A DNA stretch of 23,854 bases from Ruminococcaceae bacterium UBA1244 (GCA_002308635.1 DBWG01000008.1:10858-34711), one strand, 5' to 3'; positions 5,548-14,486 are shown, counted from the stretch's first letter. A program made the numbers and translations. The notes: a model not told the origin generated them from the sequence alone.

Positions 5548-7299
5548 ATGAATGAAGAAAAACTGTTTCATATAGGGATCACAAGAGAACAGGGTGCAAG
5601 GTATGCGATACTTCCCGGAGATCCGGGCAGAGTACCGGTGATAGCACAGTATCTTGATGCCCCGCATGAGCTTGCGTCCAATCGTGAGTTCACCTCATGG
5701 TGCGGGACACTCTGCGGAGAACGTGTTATAGTCATGTCAACGGGAATAGGCGGGCCGTCTGCGGCAATAGCTCTTGAAGAACTGGCGGAAGCCGGACTCC
5801 GGACTGCGATAAGGACAGGCACCTGCGGCGGGATCAGCGAGAGCGTTGTTCCGGGTGATATTGTTGTTCCGACAGCGGCAGTGAGGATGGAGGGGACTTC
5901 AAAGGAATATGCCCCGATGGAATATCCGGCAGCGGCAGATCACGATATTGCTGCTGCACTCATTAAGGCTGCAAAACAAAACGGCTATAGAGTTCATGCG
6001 GGAGTGGTTCAGAGCAAGGATTCTTTTTATGGACAGCATTCACCGGAGACCATGCCGGTGGGATATGAGCTTATCAGCAAATGGAGTGCATGGAAAAAGC
6101 TTGGAGTTCTTGCGTCCGAGATGGAAACGGCAGCGCTGTTTGTTGTTTCTGCGGCAAGAAATATCCGTATGGGATGTGTACTCCAAGCCCTTTGGAATCA
6201 GGAAAGAAAGCTGAAAGGTCATAAGGATGATGACGCTTTTGATCTTACCGCAGCAATAAGAACTGCGGTCGATGCAATGAAGGAAATAATAAAAAATGAC
6301 AAGGGAATAACTGATGACAAGGAAATGACAGAGGTCAAAGAAACTGCGGAAGTTACGGAAAAGAAAAAAATAATAGCGGTCGTCGGACCGACAGCTTCCG
6401 GCAAGACCGATCTTGCAATAAAGCTTGCAAAAAAATATGACGGCGAGATAGTTTCAGCCGATTCTATGCAGATATATATTGGCATGGAGATCGCAAGCGC
6501 AAAGCCTACGGAAGAGGAGATGCAGGGTATTCCTCATCATCTCATGGGATTTATTTCTCCCAGCGATACTTTTTCTGTTTCGGATTATGTAAAGCTTGCG
6601 TCAGAGGCTATAGATGATATAATATCAAGAGGAAAGCTTCCGATACTCTGCGGAGGTTCGGGACTTTATATCCGTTCACTTATCGACAATATCAGTTTTG
6701 CTCCCGAAGACCCTGATGAGGCGCTGCGTGAAGAGCTTAACCAGAGATTTGAAGAAGAGGGCGGCGAGGCACTTCTTGCCGAGCTTGCGGAGTTTGATCC
6801 AGAAACTGCCGAAAAGCTTTCTCCCAACGACGGAAAAAGGATCGTCCGGGCAATAGAGATCTATCGTGCAACAGGCATTACGATGTCGGAGCATATCTCT
6901 CTTTCAAAGCTTGAACCGTCGCCTTATGACGTTACTGCGATAGGCCTGACTTTTGCGGACAGACAAAATCTCTATGAGAGGATCAACAGGCGTGTTGATA
7001 TTATGCTGAAAAGAGGTCTTGTAGAGGAAGCAAAGAGATTCTACTCTTCCGAAAAGAGCATAACCTCGTCCGCAGCGATAGGCTATAAGGAGCTTAAACC
7101 CTATCTTGACGGAAAAATAACTCTTGAAGCCGCAGCGGAAAAGCTCAAGATGGAGTCACGCAGATTTGCAAAGCGCCAGATAACCTGGTTCAAAAGGGAT
7201 GAATATATAAACTGGATAGATGTTGATGAGTGTGATGACGTTCTCGAAGAGGCCGTCAAGATCATAGAAGGAAAAATTGAAAACGATAACAGGGAATGA
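5548..7299 (+). CDS. miaA: Nucleoside phosphorylase (uridine phosphorylase-like) fused to tRNA dimethylallyltransferase MiaA
   Basis: A 583-residue protein with two enzymes in one frame. Residues 1-251 match the uridine/purine phosphorylase family at full length: G24-D-P-G-R28, T-G-I-G-G-P-S, R89-T-G-T and E191-M-E193 (ribose and phosphate site). These enzymes split nucleosides with phosphate into base and ribose-1-phosphate. A charged linker (about 252-272, rich in Glu, Lys and Thr) leads to a complete MiaA: P-loop G280-P-T-A-S-G-K-T287, S-A-D-S-M-Q-I-Y, P-H-H-L, G-G-S-G-L-Y, A-I-G-Y-K-E and K-R-Q-I-T-W-F. MiaA adds dimethylallyl to A37 of tRNAs reading UNN codons. GGAG lies 9 nt before the ATG. 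ATG 6325 has no well-spaced ribosome binding site, so separate translation of MiaA looks unlikely. Confidence 0.9.
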   Translation: MNEEKLFHIGITREQGARYAILPGDPGRVPVIAQYLDAPHELASNREFTSWCGTLCGERVIVMSTGIGGPSAAIALEELAEAGLRTAIRTGTCGGISESVVPGDIVVPTAAVRMEGTSKEYAPMEYPAAADHDIAAALIKAAKQNGYRVHAGVVQSKDSFYGQHSPETMPVGYELISKWSAWKKLGVLASEMETAALFVVSAARNIRMGCVLQALWNQERKLKGHKDDDAFDLTAAIRTAVDAMKEIIKNDKGITDDKEMTEVKETAEVTEKKKIIAVVGPTASGKTDLAIKLAKKYDGEIVSADSMQIYIGMEIASAKPTEEEMQGIPHHLMGFISPSDTFSVSDYVKLASEAIDDIISRGKLPILCGGSGLYIRSLIDNISFAPEDPDEALREELNQRFEEEGGEALLAELAEFDPETAEKLSPNDGKRIVRAIEIYRATGITMSEHISLSKLEPSPYDVTAIGLTFADRQNLYERINRRVDIMLKRGLVEEAKRFYSSEKSITSSAAIGYKELKPYLDGKITLEAAAEKLKMESRRFAKRQITWFKRDEYINWIDVDECDDVLEEAVKIIEGKIENDNRE

Positions 7300-7336
7300 A
7301 CAGTAAAAGAAAGGAAAAACGAAAGAGAGGAAAAAC

Positions 7337-8638
7337 ATGGATAAGCCCACATTGATAAAAAGAGGCATCGTGGCTCTGCTTGCGGTCCTTGTGATTACTT
7401 ATGTGATATATGTTATATGTCGGGCAAGCTTCACTCAGGTAAAGACTATCTCTGCAAAGGAAACTATTGCCTACAATTCCGTCACCGCAGACTGCTTTGT
7501 GATACATGAAGAGGAACTGATAGAATACAGCGGAGACGGAGTTATCTCATACGCCGTTGAGGACGGCGAAAAGGTGTCTGTGAATGAAACTGTTGCGGGT
7601 GTGTTCGACAGCGTTGCTTCAGCCGGAACAAAAAGAGAGATCGAAAGGCTCAGTACGAGGATAGCATCTCTTGAACAGCTCCAGCAAAACGCCGGAACTA
7701 TCACCCTCACGCCCGATGAGATCGACAAGGTGATCGGCACTTATGTTACTATGGCAAATACGGCACTCAATAACGGCAGTATCGCAGAAGCGGAAAAGAT
7801 AACAGGAGATATCCTTTATTTTATCAATGAACGCCATTTTGTAACAGGAAAAAATACCGATTATACAGACAAGATAAACGAGCTGAAATCACGCCTTAAA
7901 GAGCTTGAAGCGGATGCTTCAAAAGGAAAAAAGAATAAGGAGATAAAATCTCCTTCAACAGGATATTTCGTAAGCTGCGCAGACGGATATGAAAATGCTT
8001 TCAGCATATCGGATGTCGGAAATATCATGCCGGATGATATGCAGCCCGAAAGAATAAAGAAAAAAGAAGTTTCCGAAAATGTTATCGGCAAGACCATCAG
8101 CGGAGTATATTGGTATATTGCGTGTCCGGTAAGTGCTGAGGATGCACTCAGGATCAAAAACGCAGACAGCCTTAAAATTGATATTCCTGTTGTTTCGGGA
8201 GATAAGATCAAGGTCGAGCTTTTTTCGGTAAACCAGAAGAGCAAGTCCTCCGATGCGGTGATAATCCTCAGAGGAACATATATGAACAGCGAAATGGCAG
8301 GACTCAGGCGCGGAAAGTTTTCTATCATACTCGACACATATCAGGGAATATATATCCCAAAGTCTGCGGTACACAACAAGGAACTGACACGTACCTATAC
8401 GGATGAAAGAGGCCGTGAAAAACAGGAGACCGGTACAGTCTCCGGAGTTTATGTCAAGATCGGCAGCGAGGTCACCTTCAAACAGATCATACCTGTGTTT
8501 TCGGGTGATGATTATATAATCAGCAGCACTTATGCCGAAGGAAGATTTTCTAAGGATGTCGGCGTTGTGCAGGTGTATGACGATATTATTGTGGAGGGAG
8601 CAAATTTGTATGACGGAAAAATTATCAGGGCTGCCTGA
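7337..8638 (+). CDS. HlyD-like single-pass membrane protein (barrel-sandwich/coiled-coil)
   Basis: A 433-residue protein with a short cytoplasmic N-terminus, one helix at about residues 10-28, and a large extracytoplasmic part. That part starts with a lipoyl/barrel-sandwich-like strand region (about 40-95, including G-D-G-V-I-S-Y and the D-G-E-K-V motif), then a helical coiled-coil region (about 98-200, rich in Glu, Lys and Leu), then the returning strands and a beta-rich C-terminal half. This order matches membrane fusion proteins of the HlyD type, which link inner-membrane transporters to outer components. No transporter is encoded next to it; its neighbours are yggS, sepF and divIVA, so a cell-envelope or division role is possible (inference). 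GAGAGGAAA precedes the start; it overlaps yggS by 29 nt. Confidence 0.7.
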   Translation: MDKPTLIKRGIVALLAVLVITYVIYVICRASFTQVKTISAKETIAYNSVTADCFVIHEEELIEYSGDGVISYAVEDGEKVSVNETVAGVFDSVASAGTKREIERLSTRIASLEQLQQNAGTITLTPDEIDKVIGTYVTMANTALNNGSIAEAEKITGDILYFINERHFVTGKNTDYTDKINELKSRLKELEADASKGKKNKEIKSPSTGYFVSCADGYENAFSISDVGNIMPDDMQPERIKKKEVSENVIGKTISGVYWYIACPVSAEDALRIKNADSLKIDIPVVSGDKIKVELFSVNQKSKSSDAVIILRGTYMNSEMAGLRRGKFSIILDTYQGIYIPKSAVHNKELTRTYTDERGREKQETGTVSGVYVKIGSEVTFKQIIPVFSGDDYIISSTYAEGRFSKDVGVVQVYDDIIVEGANLYDGKIIRAA

Positions 8639-9341
8639 GAGATTCGATGATATAAAGAAAAACTATGAAGAGGTCATGGAAAATATCTCAAAGGCATCAA
8701 TACAAACCGGAAGAAAACCGGAAGATGTTATCCTTCTTGCGGCTGTAAAAACGGTCGAGCCGGTCTACATCAATTATGCGGTTTCTCTCGGCTTGAAATA
8801 TATCGGAGAAAACAAGGTTCAGGAGCTTCTTTCAAAGTATGACGATTATGACCTTAAAAACTGTGACCTTCAGTTTATCGGCCATCTCCAGACAAACAAG
8901 GTGCGCCAGATCATCGGAAAGGTCTCAATGATCCAGTCCGTTGACAGCCTGAAGCTTGCAGGAGAGATATCCAGACAGTCTGTTAAAAATCAGGTGAATA
9001 CGGATGTGCTGATCGAGGTCAATATCGGCAGAGAAGAAAATAAATCGGGTGTTCTTGAAGAAAATTTAGAGGAACTTCTTGGACAGATGACGGAACTTGA
9101 TAATATAAAAGTCAGAGGATTGATGGCAGTTCCGCCGATATGCGACAAAAAAACCGATGTTTGCAAATTTTTTGACAGGATGTATAAATTATTTATTGAC
9201 ATTTCAGACAAAACATTAGATAATGTAAGTATGGACTTTCTTTCCATGGGAATGTCTGATGACTATACTGAAGCTATTCTTTCAGGCGCTAATATGGTGA
9301 GGGTAGGCTCAAAATTGTTTGGCGCAAGAATATACAGATGA
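8610..9341 (+). CDS. yggS: YggS/YlmE family PLP-binding protein (PLP homeostasis)
   Basis: A 243-residue member of the YggS/PROSC family, which binds pyridoxal phosphate and keeps its level in balance without known enzyme activity. The family pattern is complete: the PLP lysine in the A-A-V-K-T strand, G-E-N-K-V-Q-E, the F-I-G-H-L-Q-T-N-K motif, Q-S-V-D-S, N-I-G-R-E-E-N-K-S-G, R-G-L-M-A-V-P-P and the phosphate-binding M-G-M-S-D-D-Y plus V-R-V-G-S end. I chose ATG 8610 because GGAGGGAG lies 9 nt upstream; frames that extend it further upstream have no such site. It overlaps the HlyD-like gene, so translation is probably coupled. In Firmicutes the gene is typically next to sepF, as here. Confidence 0.93.
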   Translation: MTEKLSGLPERFDDIKKNYEEVMENISKASIQTGRKPEDVILLAAVKTVEPVYINYAVSLGLKYIGENKVQELLSKYDDYDLKNCDLQFIGHLQTNKVRQIIGKVSMIQSVDSLKLAGEISRQSVKNQVNTDVLIEVNIGREENKSGVLEENLEELLGQMTELDNIKVRGLMAVPPICDKKTDVCKFFDRMYKLFIDISDKTLDNVSMDFLSMGMSDDYTEAILSGANMVRVGSKLFGARIYR

Positions 9342-9357
9342 CGGAGGAAAAATTATT

Positions 9358-9834
9358 ATGGCAGGATTGATGGGAAAATTTAAAAATATTCTTAAACAGC
9401 CCGAGGATGATATGGATTACGATGATTTCTACGGCGCTCAGGAGGAAGAACAGGACGTTTCTGAGGCAGCACCTTCAAATGACGATGATTTTGATCTTGA
9501 TTCTATCAAGACCGATGACGCTGTTGAACCCGCTCCCGATAATCAGGATTCAAACAAGGTTCAGTTCGTTCTTTTCAAGCCTGAGACCTTCGATAAGGAT
9601 ATCACCGCAATGGCTGATGAATTTATAAAGAGACATACCGTTATCCTTAATATGGAACAGACCAACAAGGATGTCGGAAAAAGGATCATCGACTTCCTCA
9701 GCGGCGTTGCTTATGCACACAGAGGAAAAATCAGCCGTGTTGCAGAGGATACGTATATCGTGATGCCGAGCAATGTCAGACTTTCAGGCGAGGATATCAT
9801 GGATGAGGTCGAAAGCGACAATATCTATTTCTGA
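9358..9834 (+). CDS. sepF: Cell division protein SepF
   Basis: A 158-residue SepF. The protein tethers FtsZ filaments to the membrane and shapes the septum in Gram-positive bacteria that lack FtsA dependence. The N-terminal A-G-L-M-G-K-F-K-N-I-L is the amphipathic membrane-binding helix. An acidic, unstructured linker spans about residues 17-65 (many Asp and Glu). The C-terminal SepF core runs from about 70 to 158, with V-Q-F-V-L-F-K-P, I-L-N-M-E and the K-R-I-I-D-F-L-S-G helix that forms the dimer and FtsZ-binding surface. ATG 9358 is preceded by GGAGG at 10 nt. It sits between yggS (16 nt away) and divIVA. Confidence 0.95.
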   Translation: MAGLMGKFKNILKQPEDDMDYDDFYGAQEEEQDVSEAAPSNDDDFDLDSIKTDDAVEPAPDNQDSNKVQFVLFKPETFDKDITAMADEFIKRHTVILNMEQTNKDVGKRIIDFLSGVAYAHRGKISRVAEDTYIVMPSNVRLSGEDIMDEVESDNIYF

Positions 9835-9897
9835 TTCAGGATTCGGATGCTATGAATGGCACCGTGCTTTGTGTCAGTATATGAAAGGAAAATCAGG

Positions 9898-10941
9898 ATG
9901 CTTACAGTTGAAGAGATCGAAAACATCAGCTTTCGCAGATCAGGCATCGGCGGATACAAAATAGAGGACGTTGATAATTTCGTTGACGGAGTTATTGATA
10001 AGGTCAAGGAGCTGGAGCTTTCCAACAAGGAGCTTGAACGCAGGATCGAACAGCTCAACCAGAAACTGCTCAAGCATGAGGAACGTGCTGAAAGTGTGCA
10101 GGATGCTATCATCACAGCCGAAAAGACATCCAAAAAGCTTGTTAAGGATGCTGCGTTGAAAGCTGAAACAATACTGAGTTCGGCAAAACAGGAAGCCGAA
10201 AAAACTGTGGCTGAGGCTGATGAAAAAGCACTCAGAACGGTTACAGAAGCAGATGTGAGAGCCAAGACTCTGCTTGACAGCGCTTTGACTCACTCCGCAG
10301 CAAGCATAGATGAAAATAACAGGATCATCGAGCAGCAGAAACAGCAGATCATTCAGATACAGTCTGAGGTGACACGCTTCAAGGCTGCTCTCCTTGACGC
10401 ATATAACAACCACCTCAAGATCATAAATTCCCTTCCGGAGGAAGAAGAGTTCAGACAGTATCAGGAAAAGCTTGATGAGTCTTATCCCGCTTCTGAACCC
10501 GTTACTCCTCAGTCGGTAGAACAGGATATTTCGGCTGAGGTCGAAGAGGCTGTTGAAGAGGCTTTGAAAAGCAAAACCGATATCAGGGTGGATTATGTTG
10601 ACACAGAAAAGGTGAAGGAGATCACAGAAGAGATCAGAACAAATTCAAAGGCTCAGGCTGAGCTTGACAGGGAAAATGATGTCTTTGCCGAGGATATGGG
10701 TCAGAAAATTACCGAAGCAAATGTTAAAGAAATATTTGCCGAAGAAAATCCCGACAGCAATGCGGAGGATATCATTGCCGCTGCAAGCAGGCTCAGTAAA
10801 GCAGATGAAGAGCCTAAACCGACAAGTATCGACGAACTTGACGATGGTAAGATTTTCGGATCGTCTGATTCGGGAAGCAGCGGCGGCATGAAAAACAGCC
10901 GTCAGCCGATAAGGATATCGGAACACAAGAAAAAGAAATGA
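9898..10941 (+). CDS. divIVA: DivIVA-family polar/septal scaffold protein
   Basis: A 347-residue DivIVA. Residues 1-60 form the membrane-curvature-binding N-terminal domain: M-L-T-V-E-E-I-E-N, the F-R-R turn, G-Y-K-I-E-D-V-D-N-F-V-D at 20-31, then a coiled coil with many Glu, Lys and Gln residues to about residue 180. The C-terminal 160 residues are acidic and low-complexity, longer than in the Bacillus protein (about 164 residues), and end in a basic cap (K-K-K-K). Scaffolds of this family bind curved membranes at septa and poles and recruit partners. I chose ATG 9898, behind AAAGGAA. The gene lies 63 nt after sepF with no room for ylmG or ylmH. It ends before a hairpin terminator. Confidence 0.93.
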   Translation: MLTVEEIENISFRRSGIGGYKIEDVDNFVDGVIDKVKELELSNKELERRIEQLNQKLLKHEERAESVQDAIITAEKTSKKLVKDAALKAETILSSAKQEAEKTVAEADEKALRTVTEADVRAKTLLDSALTHSAASIDENNRIIEQQKQQIIQIQSEVTRFKAALLDAYNNHLKIINSLPEEEEFRQYQEKLDESYPASEPVTPQSVEQDISAEVEEAVEEALKSKTDIRVDYVDTEKVKEITEEIRTNSKAQAELDRENDVFAEDMGQKITEANVKEIFAEENPDSNAEDIIAAASRLSKADEEPKPTSIDELDDGKIFGSSDSGSSGGMKNSRQPIRISEHKKKK

Positions 10942-10977
10942 CCGTTTTTTACAGAACGATCAAAAATATGCCCGCTG

Positions 10978-11004
10978 TCCGACACTTTTATCGTGTCGGA
11001 TTTT
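10978..11004 (+). terminator. Hairpin terminator after divIVA
   Basis: An 8-bp stem, TCCGACAC (10978-10985) with GTGTCGGA (10993-11000), closes a 7-nt loop and is followed by TTTT. The T run is short, so read-through into ileS is likely. Confidence 0.6.
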
Positions 11005-11018
11005 GGCTTGTATATGAA

Positions 11019-11027
11019 TGTGATAAT
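11019..11027 (+). promoter_or_regulatory. Possible extended -10 promoter for ileS
   Basis: TGTGATAAT (TG-n-GATAAT) lies between the terminator and the ileS ribosome binding site. The -35 position is poor (GATTTT), so it could work only as an extended -10 promoter. Weak support. Confidence 0.3.
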
Positions 11028-11052
11028 CATTAAGAAAGAGGAGAGAAAAAAT

Positions 11053-13824
11053 ATGCCGCAGGATTATAACAGTACGCTTAATCTGCCAAAGACCGACTTC
11101 CCTATGAGGGCAGGACTTCCTAAGTCTGAGCCTGAAACTCTCAAGCGCTGGGAAGAAAACGACATCTATGAAAAGCTTATGGAGAAGAACGAGGGAAAGC
11201 CCCTTTATGTTCTTCATGACGGCCCTCCCTATGCAAACGGAAATATCCATCTTGGACACGCAATGAACAAGGTGCTGAAGGATATTATCGTGAAGTATAA
11301 GAATATGACAGGCTTCAAGTCCCCTTATGTTCCCGGCTGGGATACTCATGGACTTCCCACCGAGCTTAAAGCAAGAGCTAAAGCCGGTGTAGGAAATTCG
11401 ACCTCCATTTCTGAGGTTGAGCTGAGAAAGATCTGCCGTGATTTTGCAATGGGCTATATCGATGACCAGAGAACACAGTTCAAGCGTCTCGGCGCAATTG
11501 GTGAGTGGAATAACCCGTATATCACCCTGAACCATGAATATGAAGCAAAGCAGATCAGGATATTCTCAGAGATGGCCTGTAAGGGCTATATCTACAGAGG
11601 TTTAAAGCCTGTGTACTGGTGTCCGGACTGTGAGACCGCTCTTGCAGAAGCTGAGATCGAGTATGCTGAGGATCCCTGTCATTCTATCTATGTAAAGTTC
11701 CGTGTTACGGACGATCTTGGAAAGCTCTCCGCAATGGGTGCTGACGTAAAGAATACCTATTTCGTAATCTGGACAACAACGACATGGACGCTTCCCGCAA
11801 ACGTGGCTATCTGCGTCGGTCCGAGATACAACTACAGTGTAATAAAGAGCGGCAGTGAATACTATGTCATGGCTGAGGAGCTTTATGTTGCAGCTATGGA
11901 GGCCGCAGGCATCGAAAATTATGAAGTTATCGGCACACTCAAAGGTGCTGAACTTGAATATATGAAGACCGCACATCCGTTCCTCGACCGTACTTCGCTT
12001 GTTATCGTCGGAAACCACGTTACCCTTGAAAGCGGTACAGGCTGCGTTCATACTGCTCCCGGACACGGTGTTGACGACTATGAAGTATGCCGCAACTATA
12101 AGGAGCTTCCGATGGTCGTTCCGGTAGACGCTCATGGACGCCTTACCGAAGAAGCAGGTATGTTTGCAGGACTTCTTACAGAAGACGCAAACAAGCCTAT
12201 CGCTGAATATCTCGAAAAGACAAACGCTCTCTTTGCGCTTAAAAAAATCATCCACCAGTATCCTCACTGCTGGAGATGTAAAAAGCCCGTTCTCTTCCGT
12301 GCGACAAAGCAGTGGTTCTGCTCGGTTGACGACTTCAAGGATGAAGCTGTAGAGGCTATCAAGGGCATCCAGTGGATCCCGGGCTGGGGTGAGGATCGTA
12401 TCACCTCAATGGTACGTGAAAGAAAAGACTGGTGTATCTCCCGTCAGAGAAAATGGGGCGTTCCGATCCCGATCTTCTTCTGCAAGGCATGCGGTGAGCC
12501 GATCATCGACAAGAAGGCTATGGATGCTGTTGCCGATCTCTTTGCAAAGGAAGGCTCGGATTCATGGTACGCAAAGGACGCTATGGAGATCATTCCTTCC
12601 GATATTGCTTGTCCCAAGTGCGGCGGCAAGGAATTCGACAAGGAAAAGGATATCATGGACGTGTGGTTCGATTCCGGCGTTTCCCATGCGGCAGTATGTG
12701 AAGAGAGAGATTATCTTAAATGGCCGGCAGACCTCTATCTTGAAGGTGCAGACCAGTACAGAGGCTGGTTCCAGTCGTCACTTCTCACCGCTATCGCAAC
12801 GAGAGGTCAGGCACCCTATAAGGCTGCGGTAACTCACGGATGGGTAATCGATATGGAAGGCAAGAAGATGTCCAAATCTCAGGGCAACGGACTCAGTCCT
12901 CAGGCTATCATCGACCAGTACGGTGCGGATATCCTCAGACTCTGGGTAGCTTCAAGCGACTATCATTCCGATGTCCGTATCTCCAACGATATTCTCAAAC
13001 AGCTTTCGGAAGCTTACAGGAAGATCAGAAATACCGCAAGGTATATTCTTGGAAATATAAGCGATTTTGACCCCGATAACGATAAGGTAGCCCTTGATGA
13101 GCTTCTGCCTCTTGATAAATGGGCGCTGATGAAGCTTGATGCGCTCAACGCAAAAGTCCGTGACGGCTATGACAGATTTGACTTCCATCAGGTATATCAG
13201 GCTATCCACAACTTCTGTGTTGTCGATATGTCCAACTTCTACTTTGACGTTCTCAAGGACAGACTCTATACCGAAAAGAAGGACGGCAAGCTCCGCCGTG
13301 CGGCTCAGACAACGATCTATACCATTCTTGACGCTATGACAAGAATGATCGCTCCGATACTTGCATATACTTCTGATGAGATCTGGCAGTTCATGCCCCA
13401 CGACAGCAGTGCTGATGCAGAAAACGTACTCTTCAACGAGATGCCCGCTATGACAGGCGTTAAGCTTGAAGACAGCTTTGTTTCTATGTGGGACAGGATC
13501 CACGAGACAAGAGATGTTGTAAAGAAGGCTATCGAGGTCGAGGTCAAGAACAAGACACTCCGCTCTTCACTTGAAGCTAAGGTAACGCTCAGAGCTTCCG
13601 GCGAGCAGTTCGACTTCCTGAAAGAAGCCGAAAAAGAGCTTGCTGCATCTTTCATTGTGTCAGATGTTGAGATAGTAAAGCAGGACGGCGAGCTTGATGT
13701 CACTGTTGCACACGCAGAAGGCGAAAAGTGCGAGCGCTGCTGGATCTACAGCGGCACTGTCGGACAGCACCCGACACACAAGACGCTTTGTGCAAGATGC
13801 GCTGCTGTAATTGATGCTGAATAA
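11053..13824 (+). CDS. ileS: Isoleucyl-tRNA synthetase
   Basis: A 923-residue class I synthetase that charges tRNA-Ile and edits mischarged valine. The signatures are in place: N-terminal P-P-Y-A-N-G with the HIGH-type H66-L-G-H69, the editing domain with the W-T-T-T-T-W-T-L-P and G-T-G-C-V-H-T-A-P motifs, and K605-M-S-K-S609. The C-terminal zinc knuckle (C893, C896, C913, C916) is complete, which is typical of the bacterial type. ATG 11053 was chosen; AGAGGAGAG lies 9 nt upstream, while the open frame upstream is shadow. Only 111 bp separate it from divIVA, so no T-box leader fits here. It sits in its usual place after divIVA. Confidence 0.97.
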   Translation: MPQDYNSTLNLPKTDFPMRAGLPKSEPETLKRWEENDIYEKLMEKNEGKPLYVLHDGPPYANGNIHLGHAMNKVLKDIIVKYKNMTGFKSPYVPGWDTHGLPTELKARAKAGVGNSTSISEVELRKICRDFAMGYIDDQRTQFKRLGAIGEWNNPYITLNHEYEAKQIRIFSEMACKGYIYRGLKPVYWCPDCETALAEAEIEYAEDPCHSIYVKFRVTDDLGKLSAMGADVKNTYFVIWTTTTWTLPANVAICVGPRYNYSVIKSGSEYYVMAEELYVAAMEAAGIENYEVIGTLKGAELEYMKTAHPFLDRTSLVIVGNHVTLESGTGCVHTAPGHGVDDYEVCRNYKELPMVVPVDAHGRLTEEAGMFAGLLTEDANKPIAEYLEKTNALFALKKIIHQYPHCWRCKKPVLFRATKQWFCSVDDFKDEAVEAIKGIQWIPGWGEDRITSMVRERKDWCISRQRKWGVPIPIFFCKACGEPIIDKKAMDAVADLFAKEGSDSWYAKDAMEIIPSDIACPKCGGKEFDKEKDIMDVWFDSGVSHAAVCEERDYLKWPADLYLEGADQYRGWFQSSLLTAIATRGQAPYKAAVTHGWVIDMEGKKMSKSQGNGLSPQAIIDQYGADILRLWVASSDYHSDVRISNDILKQLSEAYRKIRNTARYILGNISDFDPDNDKVALDELLPLDKWALMKLDALNAKVRDGYDRFDFHQVYQAIHNFCVVDMSNFYFDVLKDRLYTEKKDGKLRRAAQTTIYTILDAMTRMIAPILAYTSDEIWQFMPHDSSADAENVLFNEMPAMTGVKLEDSFVSMWDRIHETRDVVKKAIEVEVKNKTLRSSLEAKVTLRASGEQFDFLKEAEKELAASFIVSDVEIVKQDGELDVTVAHAEGEKCERCWIYSGTVGQHPTHKTLCARCAAVIDAE

Positions 13825-13828
13825 AAAC

Positions 13829-13857
13829 AAAAAGGGAACCGCTTGGTTCCCTTTTTT
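13829..13857 (+). terminator. Intrinsic terminator after ileS
   Basis: A 12-bp stem (13829-13840 with 13845-13856) with the tight loop GCTT and a T6 tail. It ends only 33 nt before the lspA start, with no visible promoter between. Confidence 0.9.
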
Positions 13858-13889
13858 AAATGCAGAACATACAAACAAGAGGTGATCGT

Positions 13890-14486
13890 ATGACATTGGC
13901 AATCGTGATGGCTGCTGCGGCGGTACTGGTAATTATAGATCAGGTAATAAAATATTTTGTGGTGGAAAATCTTGCACCGTCAGGCAGCGTAAGTGTGATA
14001 GATAATTTGTTTTCGCTGACATACGTTGAGAACAGAGGCGTAGCGTTTGGGATGTTCCAGAACCATGTCTGGCTTTTTGCAATTTTGACCATCCTGCTGA
14101 TAGCCGTATTTATTTGGCTGATACTTTCAAAAAAGCTGGAAGGAAAGCTGTTTATTACAGCTGCTGCACTGATGATCGGCGGCGGGATAGGAAACCTTAT
14201 CGACAGGATATGGAGAGGATTTGTAGTAGATTATCTTTCGCTTTCATTTTTTTCTCCGGTGTGCAATTTTGCGGACTACTGCATAACGATAGGTGCGGTT
14301 CTGTTTGTGATAGTGATATTGTTTTTGGGCGGTAAGGATAAAAAACAGCCTGAAACGGAAATGACAGCAGAAGCGGACAAGAATGAAGCCGACGCTCAAA
14401 AAACCGAAGAGGAACAGGACATTGAAAAAGCTTCTGAAAAAGAAGAAATTGTAACGGACGGCAGCGGAGAAGAAGATGGAGAATAA
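13890..14486 (+). CDS. lspA: Lipoprotein signal peptidase (signal peptidase II)
   Basis: A 198-residue LspA with four hydrophobic helices in the first 150 residues. LspA cuts the signal peptide from prolipoproteins just before the lipid-bearing cysteine. The motifs are complete: N-R-G-V-A-F-G-M-F, G-G-G-I-G-N-L-I-D-R with catalytic D105, V-V-D-Y-L, and C-N-F-A-D with catalytic D129. The C-terminal 45 residues form an acidic, Glu/Lys-rich tail not part of the peptidase fold. ATG 13890 is preceded by AGAGGTGA. It overlaps the downstream pseudouridine synthase gene by 11 nt. At least two lipoprotein genes in the window need this enzyme. Confidence 0.95.
   Translation: MTLAIVMAAAAVLVIIDQVIKYFVVENLAPSGSVSVIDNLFSLTYVENRGVAFGMFQNHVWLFAILTILLIAVFIWLILSKKLEGKLFITAAALMIGGGIGNLIDRIWRGFVVDYLSLSFFSPVCNFADYCITIGAVLFVIVILFLGGKDKKQPETEMTAEADKNEADAQKTEEEQDIEKASEKEEIVTDGSGEEDGE

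Noticed and set aside
6325..7299. MiaA as a separate gene starting at ATG 6325
   Set aside because: AAGG lies only 2 nt upstream and the frame runs on from the phosphorylase without a stop, so a fusion is the simpler reading; not excluded.
10942..11052. T-box leader before ileS
   Set aside because: Only 111 bp are available and most is taken by a simple hairpin; no T-box bulge sequence was seen.
11602..12267. 221-codon open frame on the minus strand inside ileS
   Set aside because: Cysteine-rich, no ribosome binding site or family, fully inside a conserved synthetase; a codon-bias shadow.
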